Shown: piece after piece, positions 36,395-48,425 of the stretch | How the letters are laid out: every line of letters begins with the position of its first letter | Position numbering within the stretch: the first letter of the stretch is position 1 | Origin: Ursus arctos | Taxonomy: Eukaryota > Chordata > Mammalia > Carnivora > Ursidae | NCBI RefSeq assembly: GCF_023065955.2 | Contig: NW_026622874.1 | Coordinates: 30,393,772 to 30,457,771, forward strand | Direction of reading: 5' to 3' | Length of the DNA stretch: 64,000 nt | Notes under the pieces: model-generated | What the model was told of the DNA's origin: nothing | Database searches by the model: none | Seen by the model: the letters and a program-made list of their open reading frames with translations, nothing else | Made by a program: the position numbers and the translations under genes

Positions 36395-38171
36395 TGGTGC
36401 TTATATTCTGGTCGTATTTATAATACACTAGGGTTGCTTGCACTTGTAGATTCATTGGTTCTTAGAAAAAAAGCCTCCTGACACATACAGGGAAAAAGCC
36501 TATCGGGGGCAGTTTCCCCCATATTGAGATAAGAGAAGAGACTGTAGAAGCCTTCGGTATAACATGTTAGCAGCTACTGTTCCAACATAGATTCAGGATG
36601 CTGGATCTTCACGGCTCTGGGACCTTTTCCCTATGCCCAAGAAGGTTGGTTAGGATGTCACAGTGGGTGGTGGAAAGAAATAGGCAAGTTTCTTCTGTGG
36701 TTTTAAGAACATCTACATCTGATCTAGCTTTATAGGGGAGTAAAAGCCACCATCTCATGATTAGTTATTATTTTTCCCAGCCTGACTCATATTCTAAAAG
36801 TCAGCTTCACTGTTACTGTACTGTTAACTACATTCCCTGTTCCCTGGTGGCTCTCTTTACAGCGCAGAGGATCCCAGAAGCTTTGTCCTGGAAGAAACCA
36901 GCTGGGAGCTTCTAGTCTCTGGGTCTTATAGGGGACCTTGGAGGCTGGTCTGTTACAGTGTTAAAATGATATTGAACCACATGGCTCCCTTGTAGAAGAG
37001 GACGGTTACACGTGCATGTAACCAAACGGAGAGGAGCATAGCTGGGAGGAAGATGAGGCATAAGCTAATGACTCTCTTACATCCTTAACTGGTATTTAAC
37101 AGGAAACAGCTCCATGTGTTGGCTCATTACTGACTGACCGTTTTGGGGGTCCAGATTTAGAACCATTTTTGGGGGGTTTTTGTTTGTTTGTTTTTTAAGT
37201 CGCAAGGACAGATTTTTGCAGATGCTACTTCTGTTTTGCCTGAGCTCCTTTTTATTTACTGGCCCACGTTTGCAGGACAGCTGGCCTGGTGTCCGTTTAT
37301 GGGGAGAAAGGTAATGGGCCCACATAGGATTCAAAAGCACAAGTTTGTCCTCATTAGGAGAAGTGTGCTTACCAGTGGTGTAAACCGTGGCATCATTCCT
37401 CCTGATGGTTTCGGTGAGCTTGTAATTTGTTTGAGTTTTGTTATTTAAACTGTAGCAGGGAGGCCGCTGTAAGTTTAGGAGACCTAAGGGGCCTTTTGTG
37501 TCTGAAATGATAGCTCCACAGAGAACTTTGGACCATCCCCTGGCCTCTACGTCATCTCTTGAAAACAGAGCCTTAACTTGCTCTGCAACCTCTCTGGAGA
37601 AGACGCCAAACCTAACTTTGCAAAATGCTAGAAGTAAGTTCTTCCCAGTGTCTCGTCCTCCGCCCCCCTGGTGTGATGTTACCATTTCCATTTCGGCCTC
37701 TCCTGATGGGGTGCAGGGGAGAACCTCATCACCCCTGAGTGTTCCTCCCGCTTTGCCCGGGGCATGTATGCAAACGGGAGAGGGAAACAGCCCCAGCCCG
37801 GTCTGGTTTTCAAGGTTTGGTGTTGTTGTTTTTTTTGCCCCCCTTTCCTTTCTTTTCACTTGTCCTTTATAATATATTTTCTTTTCCTGGTCCTTCGTTT
37901 ACCTCTCTCAAAGACTGGAAATGCTCAGGAGAACACCTGCTTAGTGTTTCATTTCTTATTTTTTGTTTTTGATCTCGGCTGCTTTTTGTGAAAGGAAAGC
38001 CCCAGAACCACTAACTAAGGTGTATACATTGCCTTGACGGAAAGAAAAGTGCCCCGATGCACTTAGTGCTCAGAGGAGAGATGTCTCCTCTATGACCCAT
38101 GTTGTCACAGACGGAGAAAAATAAATAGGTCTTCAGATATTTCCTGGAGAAACTTGTCAGCAGACATCAGA

Positions 38172-38200
38172 ACACACATGCGCACACACACACACACACC
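38172..38200. repeat. (CA)n microsatellite, short
   Basis: acacacatgcgcacacacac with further CA units to 38200, an imperfect dinucleotide repeat. Confidence 0.85.
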
Positions 38201-38617
38201 CCTCACTCTCCCAGTCTGGTTAGCTTCTTCACGGGTGCTGGGGCCTCTCCTTTATTCTAGGTAGACCCTCCTTTAGACAGGCTGTCAAGCGATTCTTCAT
38301 CTGCACCGGGAATGTCAGAAGCCGGCCTCCAAGTGTCAAGGCAATTCCTTCCGCTACGAATACAAAATATTTCCTTTGAAGTCTATCTTCGGAGTTTTAA
38401 AAGATACCGGAATGTTTCTAAATGAAATTAAGTAGGATATTACTTTAAAATGGGAGTCTAATTTGACATAAAGTTATTCTCTTATAGCTCTCAAGGGACT
38501 TCCCCTGCTGTCAACCTAAAAAGACTTCTGAAAATGCTATTTTATTTTTCAGATCACAGACATTTGCTTAGCTCTTTACGAAGCATTTTCAAAAAGCAGT
38601 AACAGCATCAACAGCAG

Positions 38618-38830
38618 TATTCGGCGTTTACTAATTGCTGATGACATGAAGGATGCTGTCCTCAGTGTTTTCCAGGCACTAACTCATTTAATCCTCTCCA
38701 TAACTGTACTGATGACATGCTGTGTTGTCCCCATTTTCAGGTGTGGAAACTGAGTCATCAAGGGGCTAAATCACTTTCCCTGAATCACATAGCCAGTAAA
38801 GGCTAAGGCGAAGGATTCCTTTCTAGGAAT
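38618..38830 (-). mobile_element. MIR SINE
   Basis: 'ccaggcactaactcatttaa', 'tcctctccataactgtactg', 'gtccccattttcaggtgtgg' and 'atcacatagccagtaaagg', antisense MIR. Confidence 0.88.
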
Positions 38831-39019
38831 GGCTGATTCCAAGGTTCTTGAACTTGCCTCTATCGTGTGTGGCCTCTTAATCATCAGTGTCATATGAGAA
38901 TCCTGAGTTTCAGAGCAATTAAGTGACTTGATTCACCTGAAGTGACAGAATAAAATTTAACTTTTTTTTCCATTTCCTTTTATTGGTTTCCCCCTCTTAC
39001 GTCATGGGGTTCTAAGTCA

Positions 39020-39900
39020 ATATTTTAGTGAATCAAAAGCATTCATTGAGCCGCTGTTGTGTTCCAGGTGCTGAGGAAACCTTTGATGATACAAAGGTAA
39101 TGAACATCTCCTCTTAAGAATTCACAATCTGAGGGGCGCCTGGGTGGCACAGCGGTTAAGCGTCTGCCTTCGGCTCAGGGCGTGATCCCGGCGTTGTGGG
39201 ATCGAGCCCCACATCAGGCTCCTCCGCTATGAGCCTGCTTCTTCCTCTCCCACTCCCCCTGCTTGTGTTCCCTCTCTCGCTGGCTGTCTCTATCTCTGTC
39301 AAATAAATAAATAAATAAAATCTTAAAAAAAAAAAGAATTCACAATCTGAGTTTGGGGAGTTATATAGATAAAAACAAAGTGACAAATGCAAGCAGTATG
39401 ATTAAATGCTCTAAGAGGGCTAAGTACGAGGTGTTTGGGGGACACAGGGGATGGGTGCCTGATCCAACCTAGGGACTGTCCAGAAAAGTTTTGTAGGGGT
39501 ATTGAGTCTCTAGGAATGAATGGGAGTTAGTCACATTGAGACAGGGAGATGTTCTGGACAGAGGCACACCTTGTATAAAGGCCCGGATATATTTGAGAGC
39601 ACGGAGTCTTTGGGGACCGCCAAGAACTTCTGTGTGACCTTGGGTTTAGAAGAAAAGAAGCCAAAGAGATGAATGGGATTTAAATCATAAAGAACACGAC
39701 AGGTCGTGGTAAGCATTGTTGACTTCTGCTGTTGGCTGGGTGTCACTGAAGGATTTTAAGCAGGTGTTGTAGAGAATGGGCTAGAATGGATGAAGTAAGC
39801 TTGGAGGCAGGGAGACGCACTTAGGAGCTTATTAGAATTGTCTAGATAAGAAATGATGAGGGTCCTGACCTCAGGCACAGGCAGTGAGTCAAGCTTTTCC
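39020..39900 (-). mobile_element. L2 LINE, about 680 bp, split by a SINE
   Basis: Antisense L2: 'gttgtgttccaggtgctgag' before the SINE. After it come 'acagaggcacaccttgtata', 'ggattttaagcaggtgttgt' and 'cttaggagcttattagaatt'. The SINE occupies 39133-39333. Confidence 0.75.
39133..39333 (+). mobile_element. Young SINEC SINE in L2
   Basis: Sense full-length copy close to the bear-type consensus. Perfect 17-bp TSD aagaattcacaatctga at 39116-39132 and 39334-39350. Confidence 0.97.
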
Positions 39901-40028
39901 TGCCTCCCCAGGATATGCTTACTTGATTTATCTGTTGCTTTCAGTAGCCAGCATGTCTGCCTGGCTGTCTGTGTCACCACCACACCTTCATCCCTTGTCT
40001 TTGTACTATTTGCCTTTCTTTGTCTTCT

Positions 40029-40236
40029 TTTTTTTTTTTTTTTTAAGATTTTTTTTTTTTTTTTATTTGACAGAGATAGAGACAGCCAGCGAGAGAGGGA
40101 ACACAAGCAGGGGGAGTGGGAGAGGAAGAAGCAGGCTCATAGCGGAGGAGCCTGATGTGGGGCTCGATCCCATAACGCCGGGATCACGCCCTGAGCCGAA
40201 GGAAGATGCTTAACCGCTGTGCCACCCAGGCGCCCC
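40029..40236 (-). mobile_element. Young SINEC SINE
   Basis: Antisense full-length copy with two long T runs. Perfect 17-bp TSD gcctttctttgtcttct at 40012-40028 and 40237-40253. Confidence 0.97.
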
Positions 40237-40679
40237 GCCTTTCTTTGTCTTCTGTACCGCGATTCACGTACTGTCTCTCCTCTGAGACCTCGGCTCCTCA
40301 GGGGAAGCGGTGTATCTTTCCTCTCTTTGTTTTCCCTGTACGAGTCCTGCGCCTGGTGCGTGTTCTTCAAGGTTAGTGTGGCTGTAGTCTAGAGTCCTTT
40401 TTGGGAAGTAGCCGGAAGAAGGGACCGTTGGAAAGGAAGGATGACGGAGGAGAATTTTTTCACGCTACCATAAATTGAGGGGTGTTGGCGGATGAGAATT
40501 TCATCTGACTCCACTTGGACTCTGCCAAAGGGCATCAGCCTTCTTCTGGGACTGAAGGTAATTTCCTGGCAGGCTTATTGTTTACTCTCATAGTGTTACA
40601 CAACTTCTGTGCCATCTCATAGAAAGAGAGGAGACTTCAACACAAATAATTAGAGATAAGAATAGCATCTGTCATTCTT

Positions 40680-40845
40680 TTATTTTTAACCTTTATTGTT
40701 TAAATTAAGTTTTACATTTTAATTCCAGTGTAGTTAACGTACAGTGTTATGTAGTTTCAGGTGTACAATATAGTGATTCAGTGATTCCATACAGCAGTAC
40801 TCAGTGCTCGTCAAGACATACGTACTGCCTCTGTCGTTCTGTTAC
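40680..40845 (-). mobile_element. Carnivore L1 3' UTR fragment
   Basis: 'aattccagtgtagttaacgt', 'agtttcaggtgtacaatata' and 'actcagtgctcgtcaagac'. Possible TSD ctgtcattct (40669-40678) against ctgtcgttct (near 40830). Confidence 0.8.
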
Positions 40846-41324
40846 CTCTGTTCCGAAATACGCACCTGCCCCCGCTGTAAGTGAAAGCCTGCGCTCTTCC
40901 CTATAAATTCTGTGGGAGATGGTCATTATTTCAGGGGCTTTCAAGATCTCTTTCTCCTATTAATACAAAAGCCTACATGGAAGCCCAGTATAGAAATCAC
41001 ATTTTTACAAAGAGCTGCCTTGTTGAAGCCAGAGCCGGTTTTGGGGTCCTAAAGCCTTGTCCAGTGGCTCTCTTTGTCATCCCATTCCTACCTTCAAATA
41101 AAGGGACTGTGAAAATCACTATTTAAGAACATCAACATTTGCCCCCTAACTATTCACTTTGCTCAGTTTCTCTTAAGTTACATGTGGCTTTTCACAGGTA
41201 CTTGGTAGTTTGGTTTCTATGGGCTCAAGTGCTCTACCACTTTTTGGGCCCTAGAGTCTTCCAAGAAGAGGGGGATTGGGATCCTCTTCTGCCTATCCCC
41301 TCCTTCCGTCTCTCCCAGGTTCTT

Positions 41325-41544
41325 TTTCTTTTTTCTTTTTTCAAAGATTTTATTTATTTATTTGAGAGAGAAAGAGCAAGCGGGGTGGCGAGGGGCAGAG
41401 AGAGAGGGGGATAGAGAATCTCAAGCAGACTCCGAGTGCTGAGCAGGGAGCCCGATACAGGGCTCGATCTCACGACCCTGAGATCATGACCTGAGCCAAA
41501 ACCGAAAGTCAGATACTTAACTGACAGAGCCACCCAGGCACCCC
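41325..41544 (-). mobile_element. SINEC SINE, older variant
   Basis: Antisense copy with an AG-rich body (gagagagaaagagcaagcgg) and a 'cctgagatcatgacctgag' block. TSD tctcccaggttctt at 41311-41324 and 41545-41558. Confidence 0.94.
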
Positions 41545-42240
41545 TCTCCCAGGTTCTTATATACCATTCTTTGGCCTTGACTGGAAGACAGCCTTGCACC
41601 CAGCAGTAAGTGCCTCCAGAGACCCTAAATCAGAGGTAATCTTCATTTAGATAGAAGATTTCTTTGAAAGGGTAAGTGTTAAGGAGATGATGCTTCCCTT
41701 AAATTCATGCAATTTATCGTTCTGGTTAAAATTTAGTTGTATCTCATGGAGTTCTGACACACTTCAGTATCTTTCACGGCCTTCATGTCCTTACTGCTTG
41801 GCCTCAAGGAGTAAGAGGCTGATCTCTGTCCTAAAGATTTTTCAGGGTTACTGATAGGCTCAGAGAGGAAAGAGACGCCCGCTTGTTTGCGTATACATGT
41901 GAAAATGTAGTCATTTATTTGTGTTGAGCACACAAAGAATCTGCGTACGTGAAATTTGGTAAAGAATTATTTATGAGAAGAAATGAAGGGTGTTCTATGA
42001 GTGTGAGTTTTTAGGTGCTCTTTCTTGAAGATAACCAGCCATTTCTCCCCTCTGTCTCAGAAGGCTTTACCACTCATTTACAGAAAGTCATCGGGGGGTG
42101 AGGCGAGGGGCTCCCTGTTAGCCCTGCAGGGTGGCTTTGCAATGAGTTCTTTCTGTCCAGTAACATAATTGTGAGGTTGTGTCCCACTTGGGAAATCGGA
42201 TTTACAAACACAACTTATTTAGTAATTGTCAGCTCTGCGA

Positions 42241-42300
42241 AGGGTGATTTTTCACTTTGGAAAAGGTCTAAGGGTGATTGTTCATTTTGGAAAAAGTCTT
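42241..42300. repeat. 30-bp tandem duplication
   Basis: Two adjacent 30-base units, 42241-42270 and 42271-42300, both starting agggtgatt and sharing 26 of 30 positions. Confidence 0.9.
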
Positions 42301-42482
42301 TTCAAGTAAGTGTATTACCCAAATTCCTAAAAATAACCCTCACTTAGTGCTTCCCAAGGATCGTTTACAGATCCTTAACAATCTAGAGTAAAGAGAAGGG
42401 AAACTTTAAAACCAAGATGTTTAGGAATCTGCTGGCTCTTTGAAGAACGATCTGCAAAGAAGATAAGGAATCTCAGAAATGA

Positions 42483-42659
42483 AGGGCACCTGGGTGGCTT
42501 AGTGGGTTTAGCATCTGCCTTCCAACTCAGGTCATGATCCTGGTGTCCCCGGGATCAAGCCTGGTTCTCCCTCTCCCTCTGCCACTCCCCCTATTTGTGC
42601 TCTCTCTCACTCACTCTCTCTCAAAGAAGTAAATAAAATTTAAAAATAAAAGAGAGAGA
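42483..42659 (+). mobile_element. SINEC SINE, truncated body
   Basis: Sense copy (gggcacctgggtggcttag) missing the central 'ccccacatcagg' block. TSD gaatctcagaaatga (42468-42482) against gaatttctgaaatga (42660-42674). Confidence 0.9.
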
Positions 42660-43519
42660 GAATTTCTGAAATGATTTAACTTCCTCAAATTCAACTTATA
42701 CATACCTTTTTTTAAAAAGAAATGTAACACCCATTGAATGATTTGTCTAAAGAATATTAGCAACTGTAATTTGCTGATATTTGATTTTCTGTGTAATATA
42801 TAAGACATTTCAGTGAATGGGATGAAATCTGTAACCCCTTCTGAGATGGCTTCCAGGGCTGAGTGAGTAAGAAGAGGTTCTGCCCCACCAAGCAGAGAGG
42901 ACCGAACGTTCTCTCACTTTGATTGTCACGCATAATCTCTGAAGGGAAGTGCTTACCTAGAAATGTTATTCTCCTCCAGATGATTATTATCTTTTCAGAA
43001 GATTACTTTTTGTTATCTACTCTTAGAGGGAGACCAAATAAGCCTGCTTGTCCTTAAATGTATTTATGGTCAAGTTTTTACACAATGTATTTTTACACAT
43101 TTTTAATGTAGGAATATCTGATAAGAGAGGGAGGGAAAAAGTAGATTTGAGAAGACTCTGAATTGGGAAAATGGGCGCATCAGATTACAGCAAGATACCT
43201 GGAATATTCATTTGAGATTTAAATATTTAGTGAGTGCCTGGTACCTGCCAAAAATTTACAGGCTAAGTTAGGTTTAAGGAGAGGATTATCAAACATCTGA
43301 GCAGGACCAGATAAGAGGCCATGGTCTTTTTGGGCAGACCTTACCAGGAGTTTCCTGTTTTAGTATGTTGTGGGAATTTGGCAAATGTGGACATATACAG
43401 AGAGGACTGACTGCATGGAGAAGGTTCTGGAAGCCATTTTGTTTGAGAAACTATTGAACAAACAAGGGCAGTTTACCTAGAGAAGAGAAGATTTTTGGTA
43501 AAGAGATCATGAAAAATGT

Positions 43520-43750
43520 TTTTAAATCTTCACTGTTTGATGTGATAGTTACTAACTACATGTACCTATTTCAATTTAAATTAATGAAAATTGAGTAAAA
43601 ATTTAAAGACTAGTTCCTTAGTTTTACCTGTACATTTCAAGAGCTTAGTAGCCACATGGGGCTAGTAGTTACCATATTGGCCAGTGCACAGATACAGTAA
43701 TTTTCCATCATTGCAGAAAATTTTATTAGACAGTGCTGTTCTAAATACCT
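43520..43750 (+). mobile_element. hAT nonautonomous element (Charlie-like)
   Basis: AT-rich centre followed by 'gtagccacatggggctagta', 'ttaccatattggccagtgc' and 'ttattagacagtgctgttcta', a well-known mammalian hAT MITE terminus. The family name is not assigned. Confidence 0.6.
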
Positions 43751-45499
43751 GAAGAATTTCGTGCAAGAGAAAGAATAGGTTCATCCTGCATATCTCCAGA
43801 AGGTAGTGTCATGCCCAATGGAGAACAGAGAGGAAAATTTTTCCAGCACTTGAGTTTGGTCAGTAACCAAAGAAGCAGAGTGGAAAGCTCTCTAAGAGGG
43901 GAAATATTGACTCTTGGTGACCCTTGTCAAGGATGTCGTAGCAGGAAGGATGAGTAGATGGGTTCCACAGCTTTCCAGCCACCAGACTTTGTCTGCCTGT
44001 CCATGTCAGCCCCTGAGCTGTAGCCCACCCAGCCCACTCAGACATCTGTTGGAGCTCCTTCCAGCTCCTTCATTATTTGGTCGTAGAAAGTACCTGGTGG
44101 TCTGGCCGAGACTAATCTCCATTCCCTCTCAGTTCTGTCTTGGTCTGATTTGAACCCTCCTTGGGAAGGCTGGTAATTTATAAAGTTTATTAAAAGTTTA
44201 TTTCTCAATGAAATTATGCCTAGGAAGAACTTATTTCTGAATACGCAAAAATGGAGAAATCTTCTCTGAATATAAATTTGGATGAATGATGGGTAGGGAT
44301 AATGAAAAGGCATTGTTTTCTAACCCTGTGTAGGCTTGAATTATTCAAGGTCCTATATATTCAAATACTTGAACTTAGGCAGAGTGAAACATCAATGAGA
44401 AGTTGGCAACAATATTTTCTTTGGATAAGCCACAAAGCAAATAGTTGACCCGTGTGTTTGGAGAGGTCTGTGTTTGCAGGGTATCTTTATGGCGAAGTCA
44501 TGCTTCCTCAGATGCTTGGTTGAACTTAGAGAATTAAGGGACCATGATTAATAGGTGTTTATAAAGCTCTTTAGTAGTTTTTAAGGAGACTGTGCCTGAT
44601 AACTCAAAGAATTATTTCTGGAGATCTAAGACCAGGTTGGTTACCTGAGCACATTCCTTAACTGAAGCTTGATGGTGTTGCCTTGCGTAAGAAGCTCACC
44701 TCTGGTCATGCATGGGCAGTTTTTTTGGTCTTCTGTAGTTCTGAAACAACATTCTCAAACTGCCTGAGAGTACCAGAGGAGGAAAATGACACACCAAATA
44801 CATTAGGATTGTCTCTCTAAGAGGCCAAGAGAGAAAGAGTGGCAGAGTCTTGCAGACAGATTGTGGTCCAAACACCTCAATTATCTTGGATTGACTTTGT
44901 CATTTTTCCAAGCTCTCAATGGGAAATCATTGTCTACTTTTTTTTTTTTTAACCTTACTTGTTTGTCTTTAAATGTCCTTTAATTTGCTTCTTTGAATGG
45001 CATAAACGGCTGGTCTCCCTTTTCTTTCTCCTCTCTTATTCAACACAGAATCTGGTTTACTCCTATTCAATGGATGGGGTTAAAATATACTCTAGGCAAG
45101 TGTTTTATCATTGACATATTCCAACTCACCCTGTGCTTGAAGCTCAGGTATTTTTTCTGTGTCCCGACTCTCCAAAGAAATGTCTCCTTGAGGCAAACAC
45201 ACATACATTTATTTGCCAGAACTAAGTTTCTTCAGTTAAGTATCCTTGGTTCAATGCATCTGCAGTGAGGAAGGAGCTCCTAACTATGTCTGCACACAGT
45301 CAGGAGGAAGTTCTCATGGGCAGTGATGCTTAAATCAAGCAACAGGATGAGTAGGAGTCTGTGGCATGGATGGGATGGGAGGGGGGAGCATTCCAGGCAG
45401 TGGGAGTGGCCCATACCCAGGGAGAGAAACCCCAGAGCTTGAGATGTTTAAAGGAAATTCGAGGGTGGTTCTGGGAAAAGAACTAATGGGAGAATCATT

Positions 45500-46420
45500 C
45501 ATCTATCAACAAATATTAAGCCCCCATGATGTGCTAGGTTCTGTTCTAGACACTGAAGATATATTAGTGGATAAAACAAAGATTCCTGTCCTTATGGAAC
45601 TGATATGTCAGAAAATGATCAATACATGTAAAATGATAGTATTAAATAAATTATTTCTAAAGAGCTTAGAACAACCCTTGGCACATGATAAGGGCTACAT
45701 GAGTGGTTTTTTTGTTGTTTTGTTGTTGTTTTAAAAGATTTTATTTATTTATTTGATAGAGAGAGACAGCCAGCGAGAGAGGGAATACAAGCATGGAGAG
45801 TGGGAGAGGAAGAAGCAGGCTCCCAGAGGAGGAGCCCGATGTGGGACTCCCAGAACACTGGGATCACGCCCTGAGCCGAAGGCAGACGCTTAACGACTGC
45901 GCTACCCAGGCGCCCCTACATGAGTGTTTTATTGATAAACCAAGTAATTTCATGTGTTTGTTAGAAAGCAGTAAGTGCTGTGGGAGTTGAGGGCTGGGGA
46001 ATCATAGAGTTTGGTAAGGGAAGTTGGAAGCATCAAAGGGAGGCATTAAGAATGGGTTGAAATATTACACCCTCTTTGAGAAACCTTTTGGAAAAATTAC
46101 AATTGAGCAAAGACTTAAAGAAGATGCAGAGTTCACAATGCTGTTATTTTGGTAAAAAGCCTTCCTGTGTAGGTAAGAGCCCTTGCAAAGACCCTAAGGC
46201 AGGAAAATGTCTTTGGGAAACAGCAAAGATGCCAGCGTGGAGAAATGACGCTGGAGAGATGGGAAGGGACTGACAGAAGGTCATCATCAGGACTTCTGGG
46301 TCATCATAAGGACTTTGGCTTTTAGTCTGAGTAAGATGGAGAGTTATAGGAATACGATCTGACTTAGGTGTTAAGGGGTCAGTCTGGCTGCTGGATTGAA
46401 AACAGACTTTAGGGGGACAA
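45500..46420 (-). mobile_element. L2 LINE, split by a SINE
   Basis: Antisense L2: 'tgatgtgctaggttctgttc', 'aagattcctgtccttatgg' before the SINE. After it come 'ttgagcaaagacttaaagaa', 'cttgcaaagaccctaaggca' and 'ggtcagtctggctgctgg'. The SINE is at 45711-45916. Confidence 0.75.
45711..45916 (-). mobile_element. SINEC SINE in L2
   Basis: Antisense copy preceded by a (gttt)-rich tail complement. The TSD core ctacatgagtg appears before (45695) and directly after the ggcgcccc head. A few bases of the middle block are deleted. Confidence 0.92.
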
Positions 46421-47104
46421 CATTAATGGTCACACGAAGCCACTTATGGTGCCAACCTGTAAAGGGCATTATAATCGCCCTAGGAATTTTATAAGAAAGA
46501 GATAGTTCTTCCCAAAACTCACTGTAGGGAAAGTACTATACATCAGAAGTGAAACTTAACACTGGGACATGTTTGGTTGAGTAACAAAATATGCACTGAA
46601 TGCCTTCTGAGGACCATGGGTCTAGTAACTGCAGGCCTCTTGTTTGGCTGAGTGGGAGCTGTAGTTTGCTGCCAGAGCCAAACTGTCAGAACGATAGAGG
46701 AGAGGCCAAGTGGGCCTTCATTCTCAGCTTCCCTCCACTTTGAGCTCATGCCCTCCTTAGACTAGGGTTCTTATTGAATCAGACTCCCCAGAGAGCCCTA
46801 TGTTTCAGTCCCTCCACCCTAATGAGAAATACAGAATCCAGATCCTAAATGACCTTGAACATCCTTCAAATTATGCCTAGTTACATAAACTATACACACT
46901 TCCATGATGGCCTTCTTTTCCCACCTCCAGACCCCCTTGGAGAATGTTCTCTTCCTTCATCCTGGCAGCAGTGTTATTCCATTCTTCAGTAATAATGATT
47001 CATTGTTCTCTCAGAGGATTAACTGCCACTGTGCTAAAAGATGTGGACCCTACCTGGGAGGGGAGCCCCCGGGATATTTGACACGGATGAGTAGTTTTCA
47101 CAAC
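46421..47104. other. Unassigned DNA
   Basis: Between the L2 and L1 fragments. No gene or repeat recognised. Confidence 0.4.
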
Positions 47105-47221
47105 CGGTATTTAGAGAGAACAGTCTTGGGCATTACATAATGATAAGGAGGTCGATTCTCCAAGAAGGTATAATGACCTTAATGTGTATGTCTAGCAACT
47201 GCATCAAAGTATTGGAGGCTG
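47105..47221 (+). mobile_element. L1 ORF2 endonuclease fragment, part 1
   Basis: 'aggaggtcgattctccaaga', 'atgtgtatgtctagcaactg' and 'catcaaagtattgg' match the L1 endonuclease region. It continues after the SINE at 47394. Confidence 0.65.
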
Positions 47222-47393
47222 GGGCGCCTGGGTGGTTCAGTCTGTTGAGTGTCAGACCCTTGGATTTGGCTTGGGTCACGAGATTGAGCTCCAGGTCGAG
47301 CTCCATGCTCAGTGCAGAGTCTGCTTGTCCCTCTCCCTCTGCCCCTCCCCCTAATGAATAAATAGATAGATAAATAAATAAAATCTTAAAAAA
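47222..47393 (+). mobile_element. SINEC SINE in L1 ORF2
   Basis: Sense copy from gggcgcctgggtggttcag to aaataaaatctt and an A run, with a shorter body than most. It splits an L1 endonuclease region whose two halves join across it. Confidence 0.9.
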
Positions 47394-47775
47394 AACTGTA
47401 TGAGGCAAAAAATGATAGAACTGCAAGGAGAAAGAGATGAATCCACTATCATAATTGGCAACTTCCACACCCGTCTACCAGAAATGGACAGATCTAGCAG
47501 GCAGAAAATCAGTAACAACAAAGTTGGACTCAACAATACCATCAGTCAACTGGATATAATTGACATCTATAGACTACTTCATCTAACAATAGCCTTCTCA
47601 AGCTCACATGGAGCATTGACCAAGATAGACCACATTCTGGTCCATAAAACACACCTAAACAAATTTAAAAGAATAGAAATCATGCAGTGTCTCCTGTCAG
47701 ACCATGGTGGAATTAAATTAGAAATCAACAGAAGAAAGGTAACTGGAAAATCCCAGAAAGAACAACTTAAGCATC
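47394..47775 (+). mobile_element. L1 ORF2 endonuclease fragment, part 2
   Basis: The frame reads MIELQGERDESTIIIGNFHT, then MDRSSRQKI, LDIIDIYRLLH, KIDHILVHK and LLSDHGGIKLEI. These are APE-type endonuclease motifs of L1 ORF2. The SDH catalytic signature is kept, but the GDFN-type motif reads GNFH, so the enzyme would be inactive. Frames are open to 47840. Confidence 0.85.
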
Positions 47776-48224
47776 AACAGCCTACTTTAAGTCAGTATGC
47801 TTTGTTGAGTGCCTGCTTCATGGCAGGTCCCCAAGGGTAAGCACCATGGCTGTGTCCTTGGTGCACTCATTCCCTGACTTAATGATCTGCCAGTAGTTGT
47901 ATAGTAAATAATTAAAGATTTGGCAAAAGAGTGAAACTTACCTGGACTTCATAACCTACTGATGAGGGGTAGGTGTGGGTTAGCTAGAGACCCTGACAAT
48001 GATAGTGTATTCCATAAGTGCTCTGAGATCTAGATGTTACTATGGAAACAGTGAGGCTGCAGTCCTTATCAGTGCCTCATCTATTGCTTTTGTTTTATTA
48101 TGTTACATCCTTTGCCTGTTTCTCCTTGTATTGCATGGTGAGTGCCCGTGTCTGTTATTCTCCACATACCGTAGTACATGGAAACGGATGCTTAATAAAG
48201 GACTCTTGATGAAGTAATGATAGC

Positions 48225-48425
48225 TACCATCACTTACTGAGCTTCTCCCATCTTCACAAACATTTTCAGTTAATCCTCCAATAGCCTATTGAGGCAGGTG
48301 TTATATATCTCCATTTTATAGATAAGAAAATGGAATGGGCTAATATGTCCAAAATAACCAGCTAAGGTGATGACCATTGGAGCTGGTTTGTGAACACAGA
48401 TACATCCGATCCCAAAGCCATGCTC
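48225..48425 (-). mobile_element. MIR SINE
   Basis: 'cagttaatcctccaatagcc', 'tattgaggcaggtgttata', 'catttatag'-like block, 'aaaataaccagctaaggtg' and 'cccaaagccatgctctc', antisense MIR. Confidence 0.75.

Larger units (their letters stand above)
35691..38617. other. Unassigned DNA, largest repeat-poor stretch
   Basis: Nearly 3 kb with only simple repeats recognised. It holds the longest open frame in the window (minus, 37077-37859, 260 codons, GTG start), which has no recognisable domain. Confidence 0.45.
40254..45499. other. Mostly unassigned DNA
   Basis: Recognised pieces are the L1 fragment at 40680, SINEs at 41325 and 42483, the 30-bp duplication at 42241 and a hAT element at 43520. A T run lies at 44939-44951. 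The remainder shows nothing I can name. Confidence 0.4.

Noticed and set aside
39156..39392. Minus-strand open frame across a SINE and similar frames at 14223, 39884 and 45793
   Set aside because: The repeated ETASERGNTSRGSGRGRSR peptide is simply translated SINEC antisense sequence.
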